Assembly (NCBI GenBank): GCA_023247215.1
Contig: JAHFGX010000004.1
Coordinates: forward strand, 1-53,099
Direction of reading: 5' to 3'
Source of the DNA: Candidatus Omnitrophota bacterium
Lineage (GTDB): Bacteria; Omnitrophota; Gorgyraeia; Aquiviventales; Aquiviventaceae
Length of the DNA: 53,099 nt
The position numbers and the translations under genes are program-made. The notes under the pieces are model-generated. The model did not search any database. It saw only the letters and a list, made by a program, of their open reading frames with translations, and was not told the origin of the DNA. Shown one piece after another: positions 16,930 through 24,921 of the stretch. Every line of letters begins with the position of its first letter. Positions within the stretch are counted from its first letter, which is position 1.

Positions 16930-17869
16930 TCCACCAGCACAGGCCGCTCAACAACAGCGTCGGCAGGTAGACGCAGACGAACATCAGCGCCGTCAGCGTG
17001 ATGCCGGTGGAGACGGTCAGCCCGGACTGCGCCAGCAGCAGGATCAGCGCGGCATCCTTCGACCCAAACCCGGCCAGCGACAGCGGCACCACGCGCGCCG
17101 CAATGCGGCTGAGCGCGACCACCTTGGCGACCAGCAGCAGCGGCAGGACGATCCCCAGCGACCGCAGCAGCGCGTCCACCTGAAGGAACAGCAAGCTGAA
17201 GGCCGCCCCCGCCATGACCAGCGGCCAGAACAACTTGAGCGAGAGCAGGTGGCGCAGGCCGGAGCGCAACTCGGTCATGTCCACCTGCCACGGGGAGAGT
17301 TTGCGCCACTTCTTGGCCAGCCGGCGCAGCGACACCGCCCACACCGTGATCGCCAAGGACAGCACCACCAACACGATCACCGCGCCCAAGGCCATATTCT
17401 TCACGCCATGCAGCAGCGGCACGGTGGTCAGCAGCGGCAGCCCCCACAACCCAAACCCGACGACTGTGATCCAGGTCAGCGCCTTCTTCATCACGACGCT
17501 GGAGAGCGCGTAGCCCATGGTGATCCCCGTGTCGGAGGAGATGTAGGCCGCCCCTAAGAACTCCCCCACATGTCCCGGCGTCACGAGCCCTAGGTATTGG
17601 CTCGCCAGGTACGAAAGGATGGTTTTGGGATACGAATACTGGATATGCTGCGCGGCCAGCAGCCGGCGCCACACCGAGGCTTCCAGCAGCAGTTGGAGCA
17701 CGGCCAGCACCATGCACCAGCCCAACCACCGCAGATCAATGTGCAAGAGCTCCATGTCCCGGGATTTCGGCAGGCGGAACAACAGCACGACCAGGGCGAT
17801 CATGCCGAGCACCCTGAGCCACCAGATCAGGGAGCCGCGGATGGGTTTACGGTAGGAACGCGGGGTCAT
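16814..17869 (-). CDS. Lysylphosphatidylglycerol synthase TM region / UPF0104-like membrane protein
   Basis: Multi-TM protein with TPGHVGEFLGAAYISSDTGI and PLSLAGFGSKDAALILLLAQSGL motifs. Confidence 0.8.
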   Translation of the reverse strand: MTPRSYRKPIRGSLIWWLRVLGMIALVVLLFRLPKSRDMELLHIDLRWLGWCMVLAVLQLLLEASVWRRLLAAQHIQYSYPKTILSYLASQYLGLVTPGHVGEFLGAAYISSDTGITMGYALSSVVMKKALTWITVVGFGLWGLPLLTTVPLLHGVKNMALGAVIVLVVLSLAITVWAVSLRRLAKKWRKLSPWQVDMTELRSGLRHLLSLKLFWPLVMAGAAFSLLFLQVDALLRSLGIVLPLLLVAKVVALSRIAARVVPLSLAGFGSKDAALILLLAQSGLTVSTGITLTALMFVCVYLPTLLLSGLCWWIKPLMVRRTQGPSSPGSGWPEVAESTGGRKPAPTGRAR

Positions 17870-17890
17870 CTCAGCGGATCAAAACCAACA

Positions 17891-17914
17891 CGGCGGCGCC
17901 CTGAGGACGCCGCC
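17891..17914 (-). terminator. Candidate intrinsic terminator between 17945 and 17869 genes
   Basis: CGGCGGCG-cCCTGAGGa-CGCCGCCG inverted repeat; minus-strand continuation TGTTGGTTTTG. Confidence 0.45.
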
Positions 17915-17944
17915 GCATATGGGGTGTCGTTCAAGAGGCCACCC

Positions 17945-18487
17945 TCAGGGCGTGGTTGTTCCGCTCGAGGAGGCGGCCGGCGCCGAGGTTTCCGAGGTTG
18001 AACCGGCGGGCTGCTCTGAGCTCATTGAGTCGGTCTGGGCTGGAGCCGGCGGCTCAGCGGGAGGCACCTGCATGGACACCGCGGCCTGGGCCTGCGCCAT
18101 CGCCGGTTGAGCCGCAGCGGCGGTACCAGCGGCCTGGGTGATCTTCACCCCAACCGCGTGACGCTTGGCGGTGTTGACGTCGAAATTGTACTCCACCTCA
18201 ACCATCGCGCCCTGCTGCACATCCGTGGCGGCCACGGCCTGCTCGCCCTGCGCGATTTTGGTGGTGGAGGTGAGGTAGATCGGGGTTTCAAATCCGTAGC
18301 GGTCCTTCACTTTCAGCAAGGAGGCGTTGGGATCGTTGGTGTCCACGGACACCACTTCGCCTTTGATCAATAACGTCGGGAGCGCGCGGGGGACATCTTC
18401 CGCAGCCGAGACCACCGCCCCGCTGCCGACCGCAAGAACACCAAGAGCGACGACCCCTCGAAGAAGACCGTGACGCATGTCATTCAC
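17945..18487 (-). CDS. Secreted low-complexity-tailed protein (DUF5666-like)
   Basis: Signal peptide; IKGEVVSVDTNDPNASLLKVKDRYGFETPIYLTSTTKI; Pro/Ala/Ser-rich C-terminus. Confidence 0.6.
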   Translation of the reverse strand: MNDMRHGLLRGVVALGVLAVGSGAVVSAAEDVPRALPTLLIKGEVVSVDTNDPNASLLKVKDRYGFETPIYLTSTTKIAQGEQAVAATDVQQGAMVEVEYNFDVNTAKRHAVGVKITQAAGTAAAAQPAMAQAQAAVSMQVPPAEPPAPAQTDSMSSEQPAGSTSETSAPAASSSGTTTP

Positions 18488-18536
18488 CTCCTGCTGTGAT
18501 TGCCTGTGATTGGCGTGTTATTCGTGCGTGAGGATG

Positions 18537-19181
18537 TTACCGTGGTAGTATAGCGGGGGCGGGGGCGTTGTCAAGCCCACCCGCCTCTTCACAGCTCCCC
18601 AGGAACTCCCGGATGCCGTGCAGCATCACGATCCGCTCCGCGAGCAGCACCAGGCTCGGAGAAATCCGGACCGCCGGCTGCAGCCACGTGGCCATCTGCA
18701 TGGCGGTGCCCTGCCCCTCAGGCGTCAGGCGGCACACGCCCCGGTACTCCCCGATCACGTCGTTCACCAACCGGAACCGGATGGCTTCAGGCGGCTCCCG
18801 CTCAATCTCAAAGGTCAGGCGCAACTTTTTCCACAGGACTTTGATGTCGATCTGGATGACCTGCCGGGTGGGGCTCTGCTCGATCACCTTGACCGACTCC
18901 ACCCCCGGCGTCCTGCGCCCCAGGTCGGCATAGTCCGCCGAAATATTCCATACCGCCTCCCGCGCGGCGGGCGCGACAAACTCCGCTCCGGCAAAGATGC
19001 CCTCGCTCGGCGACGCCCGTTCCCGCCACCGCACCGCGTAGCGCCGGACTTCGTACTCATGCGCCCGCTGCTTGGGCCACGGCCGCTCGAGCGCGCTGGT
19101 GTCAATGGAGCCGGCCAGCGCCGGCGCGCTGACCAGCAGGCAGGCCGCCCCGAAGCTAACCCGCTGCACAAACGCGCGCAT
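18537..19181 (-). CDS. Exported SRPBCC-like (START fold) protein
   Basis: Signal peptide; AAREAVWNISADYADLGRRTPGVESVKVIEQ...FEIEREPPEAIRFRLVND. Confidence 0.65.
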   Translation of the reverse strand: MRAFVQRVSFGAACLLVSAPALAGSIDTSALERPWPKQRAHEYEVRRYAVRWRERASPSEGIFAGAEFVAPAAREAVWNISADYADLGRRTPGVESVKVIEQSPTRQVIQIDIKVLWKKLRLTFEIEREPPEAIRFRLVNDVIGEYRGVCRLTPEGQGTAMQMATWLQPAVRISPSLVLLAERIVMLHGIREFLGSCEEAGGLDNAPAPAILPR

Positions 19182-19186
19182 GACGC

Positions 19187-19816
19187 TCAGGGATGGCGGG
19201 CGGAACCGGCGTCCGGTTTAAACAGCGACGCGTACTGCCCGTAGCCGGCTTTCTCCAAATCTTCGAGGGGGATAAATTTCAACGCAGCCGAATTGATGCA
19301 GTACCGCATCCCGGTGGGTGTCGGGCCGTCATCGAATAGATGCCCCAGGTGGGAGCCGGTCTGCTTCGCCTTCACCTCGATGCGCGTCATGCCGTGGCTG
19401 GTATCTGCGTGCTCTTCCACGACACCCGGCTTCACCGGGCGCGTAAAGCTCGGCCAGCCGGTGCGCGAGTCGAACTTGTCCGTCGAGGCGAAGAGCGCTT
19501 CCCCGCTCACCGGATCCACGTACAAACCAGGGCGGTGGTTGTTCCAGTAGGCGTTGGCGAAAGGCCGCTCGGTGCCGCCCTCCCGCATCACGGAATACTG
19601 CTCCGCGCTCAGCCGCTTCTTGAACTCCGCCTCGCTGATCGGCAGCGGGCACTGCTGCTCGACGTTGGACGCAGGCTTGTCGTTTGGCTTGGCCATCTCT
19701 GGGCTCTCCTGTTGATCCGGCGCAACGAATCCGGTCGCGAGCAGCAACCCCGCGCACGCCGCCAGCGTGGCGCAGGAGAACTTCACGGCGTGTTGCGACC
19801 TAGGGGAATGTGGCAT
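19187..19816 (-). CDS. msrB: Exported peptide-methionine (R)-S-oxide reductase
   Basis: GWPSFTRPV...[41 protein letters not shown]-terminal signal-like segment. Confidence 0.92.
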   Translation of the reverse strand: MPHSPRSQHAVKFSCATLAACAGLLLATGFVAPDQQESPEMAKPNDKPASNVEQQCPLPISEAEFKKRLSAEQYSVMREGGTERPFANAYWNNHRPGLYVDPVSGEALFASTDKFDSRTGWPSFTRPVKPGVVEEHADTSHGMTRIEVKAKQTGSHLGHLFDDGPTPTGMRYCINSAALKFIPLEDLEKAGYGQYASLFKPDAGSARHP

Positions 19817-20352
19817 TGCCCGCCGCCGTTCTTTTCGAAATAGCGCTGATGGTATTCCTCGGCTCGGTAGAAGGTGGGGACCTGCGTGATCTCGGTGACC
19901 ACCGGGTGGTCATACTGGCCGCTGTCCTGCAGCCGCTGCTTCGAGGCCTCGGCCAGCGCCTTCTGCTCTGGGGTGTGATAGAACACCGCCGAGCGGTACT
20001 GGTCGCCTACGTCCGGCCCCTGGCGATTGAGCGTCGTGGGGTTGTGGATGCTCCAAAGCACGTCCAGCAGCTCCTCGTAGGACACCTGCTTGGGGTCGTA
20101 CTCCACCTCCACCGCTTCGGCATGGCCGGTGGTGTGGCTGCACACCGTTTCGTAGGTGGGGTTCTTGGTATGGCCGCCGGTATAGCCGACGGCGGCGTTG
20201 GTCACGCCCTTCACCTGCCGGAACGCTTCTTCCACTCCCCAAAAGCAGCCGGCGGCAAACGTGGCTTTCTCTTTCATCGGCGCATCTCCCCAAGCCGTCG
20301 AGGCGGTTGTGGTCAACAGCAGTGCAAGCAATGCGATTCGTAGGGTCTGCAT
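19783..20352 (-). CDS. msrA: Exported peptide-methionine (S)-S-oxide reductase
   Basis: ATG 20352: signal [43 protein letters not shown]...VGYTGG...QYRSAVFYH. Confidence 0.93.
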   Translation of the reverse strand: MQTLRIALLALLLTTTASTAWGDAPMKEKATFAAGCFWGVEEAFRQVKGVTNAAVGYTGGHTKNPTYETVCSHTTGHAEAVEVEYDPKQVSYEELLDVLWSIHNPTTLNRQGPDVGDQYRSAVFYHTPEQKALAEASKQRLQDSGQYDHPVVTEITQVPTFYRAEEYHQRYFEKNGGGQCHIPLGRNTP

Positions 20353-20529
20353 GGTTGTGTTCCCCCTACGTATTAGTGTACCAGGTTCGAGATATTGTAG
20401 CGCAGACCGGAACGCGCGGCGGAGATCGTGATAGTGGAATCTGGCAGCCCTGCCACGCGCGCCGGCCACCCTGACCATCCTCCGCAGCATTGACCGCCGC
20501 GACGTGGTGGTCGTCCCCACCGAAGCGCC

Positions 20530-20676
20530 ATGAAAATGACCAGACCTAAACATGAGGCGTGGTTATCCAAGAACCCCAAAGCTAGGAAGCAAGTTCAGGA
20601 AGGATTGGAAGACCTACGCAAAGGACGTGTTGTAAAAGCAAAGAAGGATTACCGAAAGTACTTGGACAAAAAATAG
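20530..20676 (+). CDS. Small 48-aa protein (antitoxin-like?)
   Basis: [48 protein letters not shown]; below ORF-track size cutoff; ATG overlaps the TGA of an upstream coding-like frame. Confidence 0.45.
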   Translation: MKMTRPKHEAWLSKNPKARKQVQEGLEDLRKGRVVKAKKDYRKYLDKK

Positions 20677-20688
20677 CTTGGGACTGCT

Positions 20689-20937
20689 TTACGACCAGTC
20701 TATATCTTCAAGTTGCTTACCACGTCCTGCTTTTAAGCTTCTTCGGGCGGCTTCAATGCGTTTAAGAAACCGGGGATCGCGCTCTAATCGGTACTCAAAC
20801 CAGTCTTCCTCTGATTCGAAGCCGATGAGAATCCCCGCCGGCTTTCCGTGGCGGGTGATCACAATCTCCTCACGTTCTGCTGCGTGGAGATATTTGGACA
20901 AATCGTCTTTCATGTCCGAGAGCGCAATCTGTTTCAT
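20689..20937 (-). CDS. Type II antitoxin, Phd/YefM-like
   Basis: MKQIALSDMKDDLSKYLHAAEREEIVITRHGKPAGILIGFES. Confidence 0.85.
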   Translation of the reverse strand: MKQIALSDMKDDLSKYLHAAEREEIVITRHGKPAGILIGFESEEDWFEYRLERDPRFLKRIEAARRSLKAGRGKQLEDIDWS

Positions 20938-21227
20938 TCTGGTGTTCCCTCCCGCTTCAGCCATTCCGCAGCTTCGGACTTTTCGATCACGGCCAAGATT
21001 TCGACCGTAGACTCCGCCACGTCATAAAAGACCCGAACGTCTCCAATTCGCAAGCGAAATTGCGGACGCGCGAGGCCGCTTAACCGCTTGATGCGGCTTT
21101 TGCTGACGCGGGTCGGAGCATGACGCAAATGGGCTTCAATTTCGTCTCGAACCGCGGACCGAAGGTGCGCTCTGAGATTTCGCACATCTTCCACGGCTTG
21201 CGGCGCAAAGATAATCTCGTATCGCAT
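20934..21227 (-). CDS. Type II toxin, RelE/ParE-like
   Basis: MRYEIIFAPQAVEDVRNLRAHLRSAVRDEIEAHL...RPQFRLRIGDVRVFYDVAESTVEILAVIEK; ATGA overlap with antitoxin. Confidence 0.88.
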   Translation of the reverse strand: MRYEIIFAPQAVEDVRNLRAHLRSAVRDEIEAHLRHAPTRVSKSRIKRLSGLARPQFRLRIGDVRVFYDVAESTVEILAVIEKSEAAEWLKREGTPE

Positions 21228-21308
21228 CGTCTATTCTGGCTAGAGTATAGCCAGAATTGATGCGGCTTGTCAAGATCATCGCCTAGAATCACCGCCTAGA
21301 AAAAGGCA

Positions 21309-21330
21309 GGGCGCCTCGTGAGAGGCGCCC
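21309..21330 (-). terminator. Intrinsic terminator downstream of the 42-aa CCSCC gene
   Basis: GGGCGCCTC-GTGA-GAGGCGCCC, 9-bp perfect stem; minus-strand continuation TGCCTTTTTC. Confidence 0.7.
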
Positions 21331-21352
21331 CTATCCTTCATACCCGACAACC

Positions 21353-21481
21353 TTAGCAACAACTGCAGCAGCTGGACTTCCCTTGCTCCTTTGATCCACC
21401 CTTCTCCTTCGGCTGGCCCTGCTTCTTGCCCTGTTCCTTCTCTTGCTTCTTGCCTTGCTCTTTCTTTTTCGACTCAGCCAT
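21353..21481 (-). CDS. 42-aa Lys/Glu/Gln-rich protein ending in CCSCC
   Basis: MAESKKKEQGKKQEKEQGKKQGQPKEKGGSKEQGKSSCCSCC*; AGGAGG ideally spaced upstream; terminator downstream. Confidence 0.7.
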   Translation of the reverse strand: MAESKKKEQGKKQEKEQGKKQGQPKEKGGSKEQGKSSCCSCC

Positions 21482-21547
21482 TTCGGCCTCCTTGTTTAGC
21501 AGCACGCCCGTGCCGCCTCCACCATCTTCGACAAATCCTCCATCATC

Positions 21548-22303
21548 TCAAACGGCCAGCCAGGGGCCGTGGGTGCGCAGCCAGGCGCGGCGCGCCTGGT
21601 ACTCGGGATGATGGGCGACGACCAGCGCCCAGAAGCGAGGGGAGTGGTTGCGCTCTGTGAGGTGCGCGAGCTCGTGCACGACGACGTACTCCAGCACCTC
21701 AGCCGGGGCCATGATCAAGTGGTAGCTGAAGCTCAGCGAGCCGCCGGGCCAGCAACTGCCCCACGTGCGCCGCAGCGCGCGCACGTAGACGCGCTTGGGC
21801 GCCAGGCCCATCACCGCCCCCACGGCGTGCGCGCGCTCCGTCAGCGTACGCAGGGCTTCCTGCCGGAGCCAGCGCGCTAGCACCCGCCGCGCGCCTTCAA
21901 TGGTGGGGGTGCGGGTGGCAACCACCAGGCGGTTTTCGTCGCTGGCGTCCACCGTCCCTGCCCGGCCCGGGATGACGCGCACCGCCAGGGGCTGGCCGCG
22001 ATAGAGGACGCACTCCCCATACGGCCAGCGCTTCGGCAGGCCCTGCCAGCGACGCTCCAGGCGCGCGACCCAGCGCAACACCCAGCGCTGATGCTGCGTG
22101 AGGAACTTTGCCGCCGCATCTGGGGCGGCGCCCTTCGGCACCGTGACGACGAGCCCGGCGGCCGGATCCATCCAGAGATTGGGATGACGCGCGCGGCCGC
22201 TCTCGCGCAGGGTGTAGACGAGTGTTCGCCCATCGAGCGCCGCCACCGCGGAGGGATACTGCAGTTCCTGTGCTTCAACTTGCGCGGTAAGGGTGGGGGT
22301 CAT
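21548..22303 (-). CDS. YgjP/SprT-like zinc metallopeptidase (DUF45)
   Basis: RRTWGSCWPGGSLSFSYHLIMAPAEVLEYVVVHELAHLTERNHSPRFWALV. Confidence 0.88.
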   Translation of the reverse strand: MTPTLTAQVEAQELQYPSAVAALDGRTLVYTLRESGRARHPNLWMDPAAGLVVTVPKGAAPDAAAKFLTQHQRWVLRWVARLERRWQGLPKRWPYGECVLYRGQPLAVRVIPGRAGTVDASDENRLVVATRTPTIEGARRVLARWLRQEALRTLTERAHAVGAVMGLAPKRVYVRALRRTWGSCWPGGSLSFSYHLIMAPAEVLEYVVVHELAHLTERNHSPRFWALVVAHHPEYQARRAWLRTHGPWLAV

Positions 22304-22323
22304 ACGTTCGTTGCTGAAAAAAC

Positions 22324-22337
22324 GAGAACCGGTACCT
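22324..22337. repeat. REP-like sequence GAGAACCGGTACCT between T/A tracts
   Basis: AAAAAACGAGAACCGGTACCTATTTTTCTTTTT in an intergenic gap. Confidence 0.3.
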
Positions 22338-22359
22338 ATTTTTCTTTTTCACCACCTGG

Positions 22360-23028
22360 CTAAGACTGACTGGCATACTCGTGGACCCTCGCGGTGCAGG
22401 CCTGAATAAAGTTCTCCACTGCTACGCTCAACTCATTCGCGGCCTGTTCAGCCTGCTGAATGGCGGTCGCCTTGGCCTCGCCCGAACAGCGTTCACGGAC
22501 GCAGTCCACCAGCGCTCTGACCCGATGGTGCGCGACGAAGAAATGGCCGTGGATGGTTTGGGGATCGCTGTTGGAATTCGTCAGCGCAGGATCCTCCCAG
22601 TTACCCAGCGCCTCGGCTGCTTCTGGTTCGATGGAACGAACCAGCCGACCCTTGTAGGCCAGGAGCTTTGTATTCCATTCTTCCACAGACTGGTAGTACT
22701 CATTCCAGACCTGGTCCAGCTCCCCCGTCCCTGTCCCCTTCGCCACCCAGATCACCCGGTTCAGCCCGAAGACTCGCCGACTCATAACCTCAGACAGCTC
22801 ATCGACCAGTTCAAACGCCTCCCGGTAGCCCTGCCGGAACGTCTCGAACTGCTTCTCCCGGACCCAAGCCTGTTCCTGGTAGTAGTTGGTCAACCAAGCG
22901 CCTGCGAGGGTAGCGAAGATGGTAGCGATAGCGAGAAGCGCGACTGGGTGGGAGAAGAACCTGCCGAACCGTCGCTGAACTGATCGTTGCTGAAGAATCT
23001 GCAGCAACCCTTCTTTGAAGAACTCCAC
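22360..23028 (-). CDS. Hypothetical membrane-anchored protein
   Basis: One N-terminal TM (FFSHPVALLAIATIFATLAGAWLTNYY), helical remainder. Confidence 0.6.
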   Translation of the reverse strand: MEFFKEGLLQILQQRSVQRRFGRFFSHPVALLAIATIFATLAGAWLTNYYQEQAWVREKQFETFRQGYREAFELVDELSEVMSRRVFGLNRVIWVAKGTGTGELDQVWNEYYQSVEEWNTKLLAYKGRLVRSIEPEAAEALGNWEDPALTNSNSDPQTIHGHFFVAHHRVRALVDCVRERCSGEAKATAIQQAEQAANELSVAVENFIQACTARVHEYASQS

Positions 23029-23170
23029 CGCAGCGACCTCACTCTCAGTAACGGCGTCCCAAAGGTGCCAGCCCGATCAGCCAGGCGAGGCTATTTGGAA
23101 CGCTCTAATCTCTACGGGGTACGAACCATTGGACATGCAATTTTTCTGGGCTAGTTGGCCCCGGAAAAAG

Positions 23171-23244
23171 TGGCTGCCCCGCGTGGATTCGAACCACGAC
23201 GCCGAGATCCAGAGTCTCGTGGCCTACCATTAGCCGACAGGGCA
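23171..23244 (-). tRNA. tRNA-Gln(CTG), CCA encoded
   Basis: TGCCCTGTCGGCTAATGGTAGGCCACGAGACTCTGGATCTCGGCGTCGTGGTTCGAATCCACGCGGGGCAGCCA; cloverleaf; anticodon loop CTCTGGA. Confidence 0.93.
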
Positions 23245-23283
23245 ACGATGAGAAGGAAGGAAGACGGTGTGATTTCTATTTTA

Positions 23284-23625
23284 TCACAAGCCGGAGAGGT
23301 TGCGCAGGTGTTGGGCGAGGCGCTGGCGGTCCGGGTCCTCGATCCACCGGAAGCGCACGCCCACCTCGTACTGCGTGGCGCCGATGCGCGCGATTTCGCG
23401 CACCCACAGGACCTCGGCCACCGCGTGGAAGGTGGAGTTCTGGAACGGCAGGGAGAGCGTCATGGGCAGCTCGCGGGCCACGTCGAGCTTCACGGCCGTG
23501 GGAAACCGCAACCCGCCCTCGCTGACGTCAAAGGTGAAGCTGCGCTCCGTCTTCATGGTCACCGGGTGCGGGAATTCGATCAGCACCGGGGTGCTCACGC
23601 GGATATGGGTGCGGCGCTCTTGCAT
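23284..23625 (-). CDS. PilZ domain protein
   Basis: MQERRTHIRVSTPVLIEFP...SFTFDVSEGGLRF...YEVGVRFRWIEDPDRQRLAQHL. Confidence 0.82.
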   Translation of the reverse strand: MQERRTHIRVSTPVLIEFPHPVTMKTERSFTFDVSEGGLRFPTAVKLDVARELPMTLSLPFQNSTFHAVAEVLWVREIARIGATQYEVGVRFRWIEDPDRQRLAQHLRNLSGL

Positions 23626-24921
23626 TTACTGCGCGAGGTGGTTGGCGGCGTGATCCAGACGGTTGAGCACCCGTTCCCTGCCCAGGATGGACATGGTTTC
23701 GAAGAGCGGCGGGCTGACCGAGCGGCCGGTGAGGGCCACGCGGACCGGGTGGATAGCGTCTTTGGGCTGAAGCTGGCGCTCGGCGATGAGGCCGCGGGTG
23801 GCGGCTTCAACGACCGGGGTGTCGAAGGTCTGCATGGCGCTGAGACGCTCCTTGAGGCCGCGCAGGAAGTCCGCGACGCCCGGCTTGCGGAGGAATTGGG
23901 CGACGGATTCTTCCTGGTACTGCACCGCGTCGGTAAAGAAAAAAGTGTGCTCTTCCTCCAAGTCCTGCAGGGTCTTGAGGCGGTCTTTGAGGAGAACGGC
24001 GATGCGGGCCAGCCAGGCTTTGTCTACGTGGTTGGAGAGCAGCCCGTGGCTGCGCAGCCGCTCCTCGAACAGGCCGGCCAACTGCTCCGCCGAGGTGCGC
24101 TTGAGGTACTGGCCGTTGAGCCAGTCGAGCTTTTGCTGATCGAACTGCGCGGCGGTCTTGCGGGCACGGGTGAGGTCGAAGAGCTGGATCAGCTCCTCCG
24201 TCGGCACCAGCTCGCGGTTGCCGCCCGGAGACCAGCCGAGCAGGGCTAGGTAGTTGACGAACGCCTCCGGCAGGTAGCCCACCGCGCGGTAGTCCGCCAC
24301 CGCCGTGGCGCCGGTGCGCTTGGAGAGGCGCGCCCGGTCCGCGCCGACGATGAGCGGGATATGCGCGAACAGCGGCAGCGGCAAGCCCAAGGCCTGATAG
24401 AGCACCACCTGCTTGGGCGTGTTGGCGATGTGGTCGTCGCCGCGGATGACGTGGCTGATGCGCATGTCGGCGTCGTCCACCACGCAGGCGAAGTTGTAGG
24501 TGGGCGTGCCGTCGGACTTCATGAGCACCAGGCGCTCGAAGAGCGAGGTCTCGACGGTGATGGTGCCGTGGATGAGGTCGTTGAAGCTCACCGACTGCGG
24601 CTTCACCTGGAAGATCACTGCGCCTTCCTCGCGCACGGCCTCGCCGGAGCTGAGCAGCCGCTCTACGGCCTGCTGGTAGAGCGGCAGCCGCTGGCTTTGG
24701 AACACAGGGCCTTCATCCGCTGCGATGCCGAGATAGGCGAGGCTCTCCTGGATGTCCTGCAGGAAGACGGACTGGGAGCGCTTCTGGTCGGTGTCCTCGA
24801 TGCGGAGGATGAAGGTGCCCTGGTGGTGCTTGGCGAAGAGCCAGTTGAAGAGCGCGGTCCGAGCCGAGCCGACATGGAGCGTGCCTGTTGGACTCGGCGC
24901 GAACCTGGTTCTCACGCTCAT
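23626..24921 (-). CDS. gltX: Glutamate--tRNA ligase
   Basis: TRFAPSPTGTLHVGSARTALFNWLFAKHHQGTFILRIEDTDQKRS; RLSKRTGATAV. Confidence 0.95.
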   Translation of the reverse strand: MSVRTRFAPSPTGTLHVGSARTALFNWLFAKHHQGTFILRIEDTDQKRSQSVFLQDIQESLAYLGIAADEGPVFQSQRLPLYQQAVERLLSSGEAVREEGAVIFQVKPQSVSFNDLIHGTITVETSLFERLVLMKSDGTPTYNFACVVDDADMRISHVIRGDDHIANTPKQVVLYQALGLPLPLFAHIPLIVGADRARLSKRTGATAVADYRAVGYLPEAFVNYLALLGWSPGGNRELVPTEELIQLFDLTRARKTAAQFDQQKLDWLNGQYLKRTSAEQLAGLFEERLRSHGLLSNHVDKAWLARIAVLLKDRLKTLQDLEEEHTFFFTDAVQYQEESVAQFLRKPGVADFLRGLKERLSAMQTFDTPVVEAATRGLIAERQLQPKDAIHPVRVALTGRSVSPPLFETMSILGRERVLNRLDHAANHLAQ

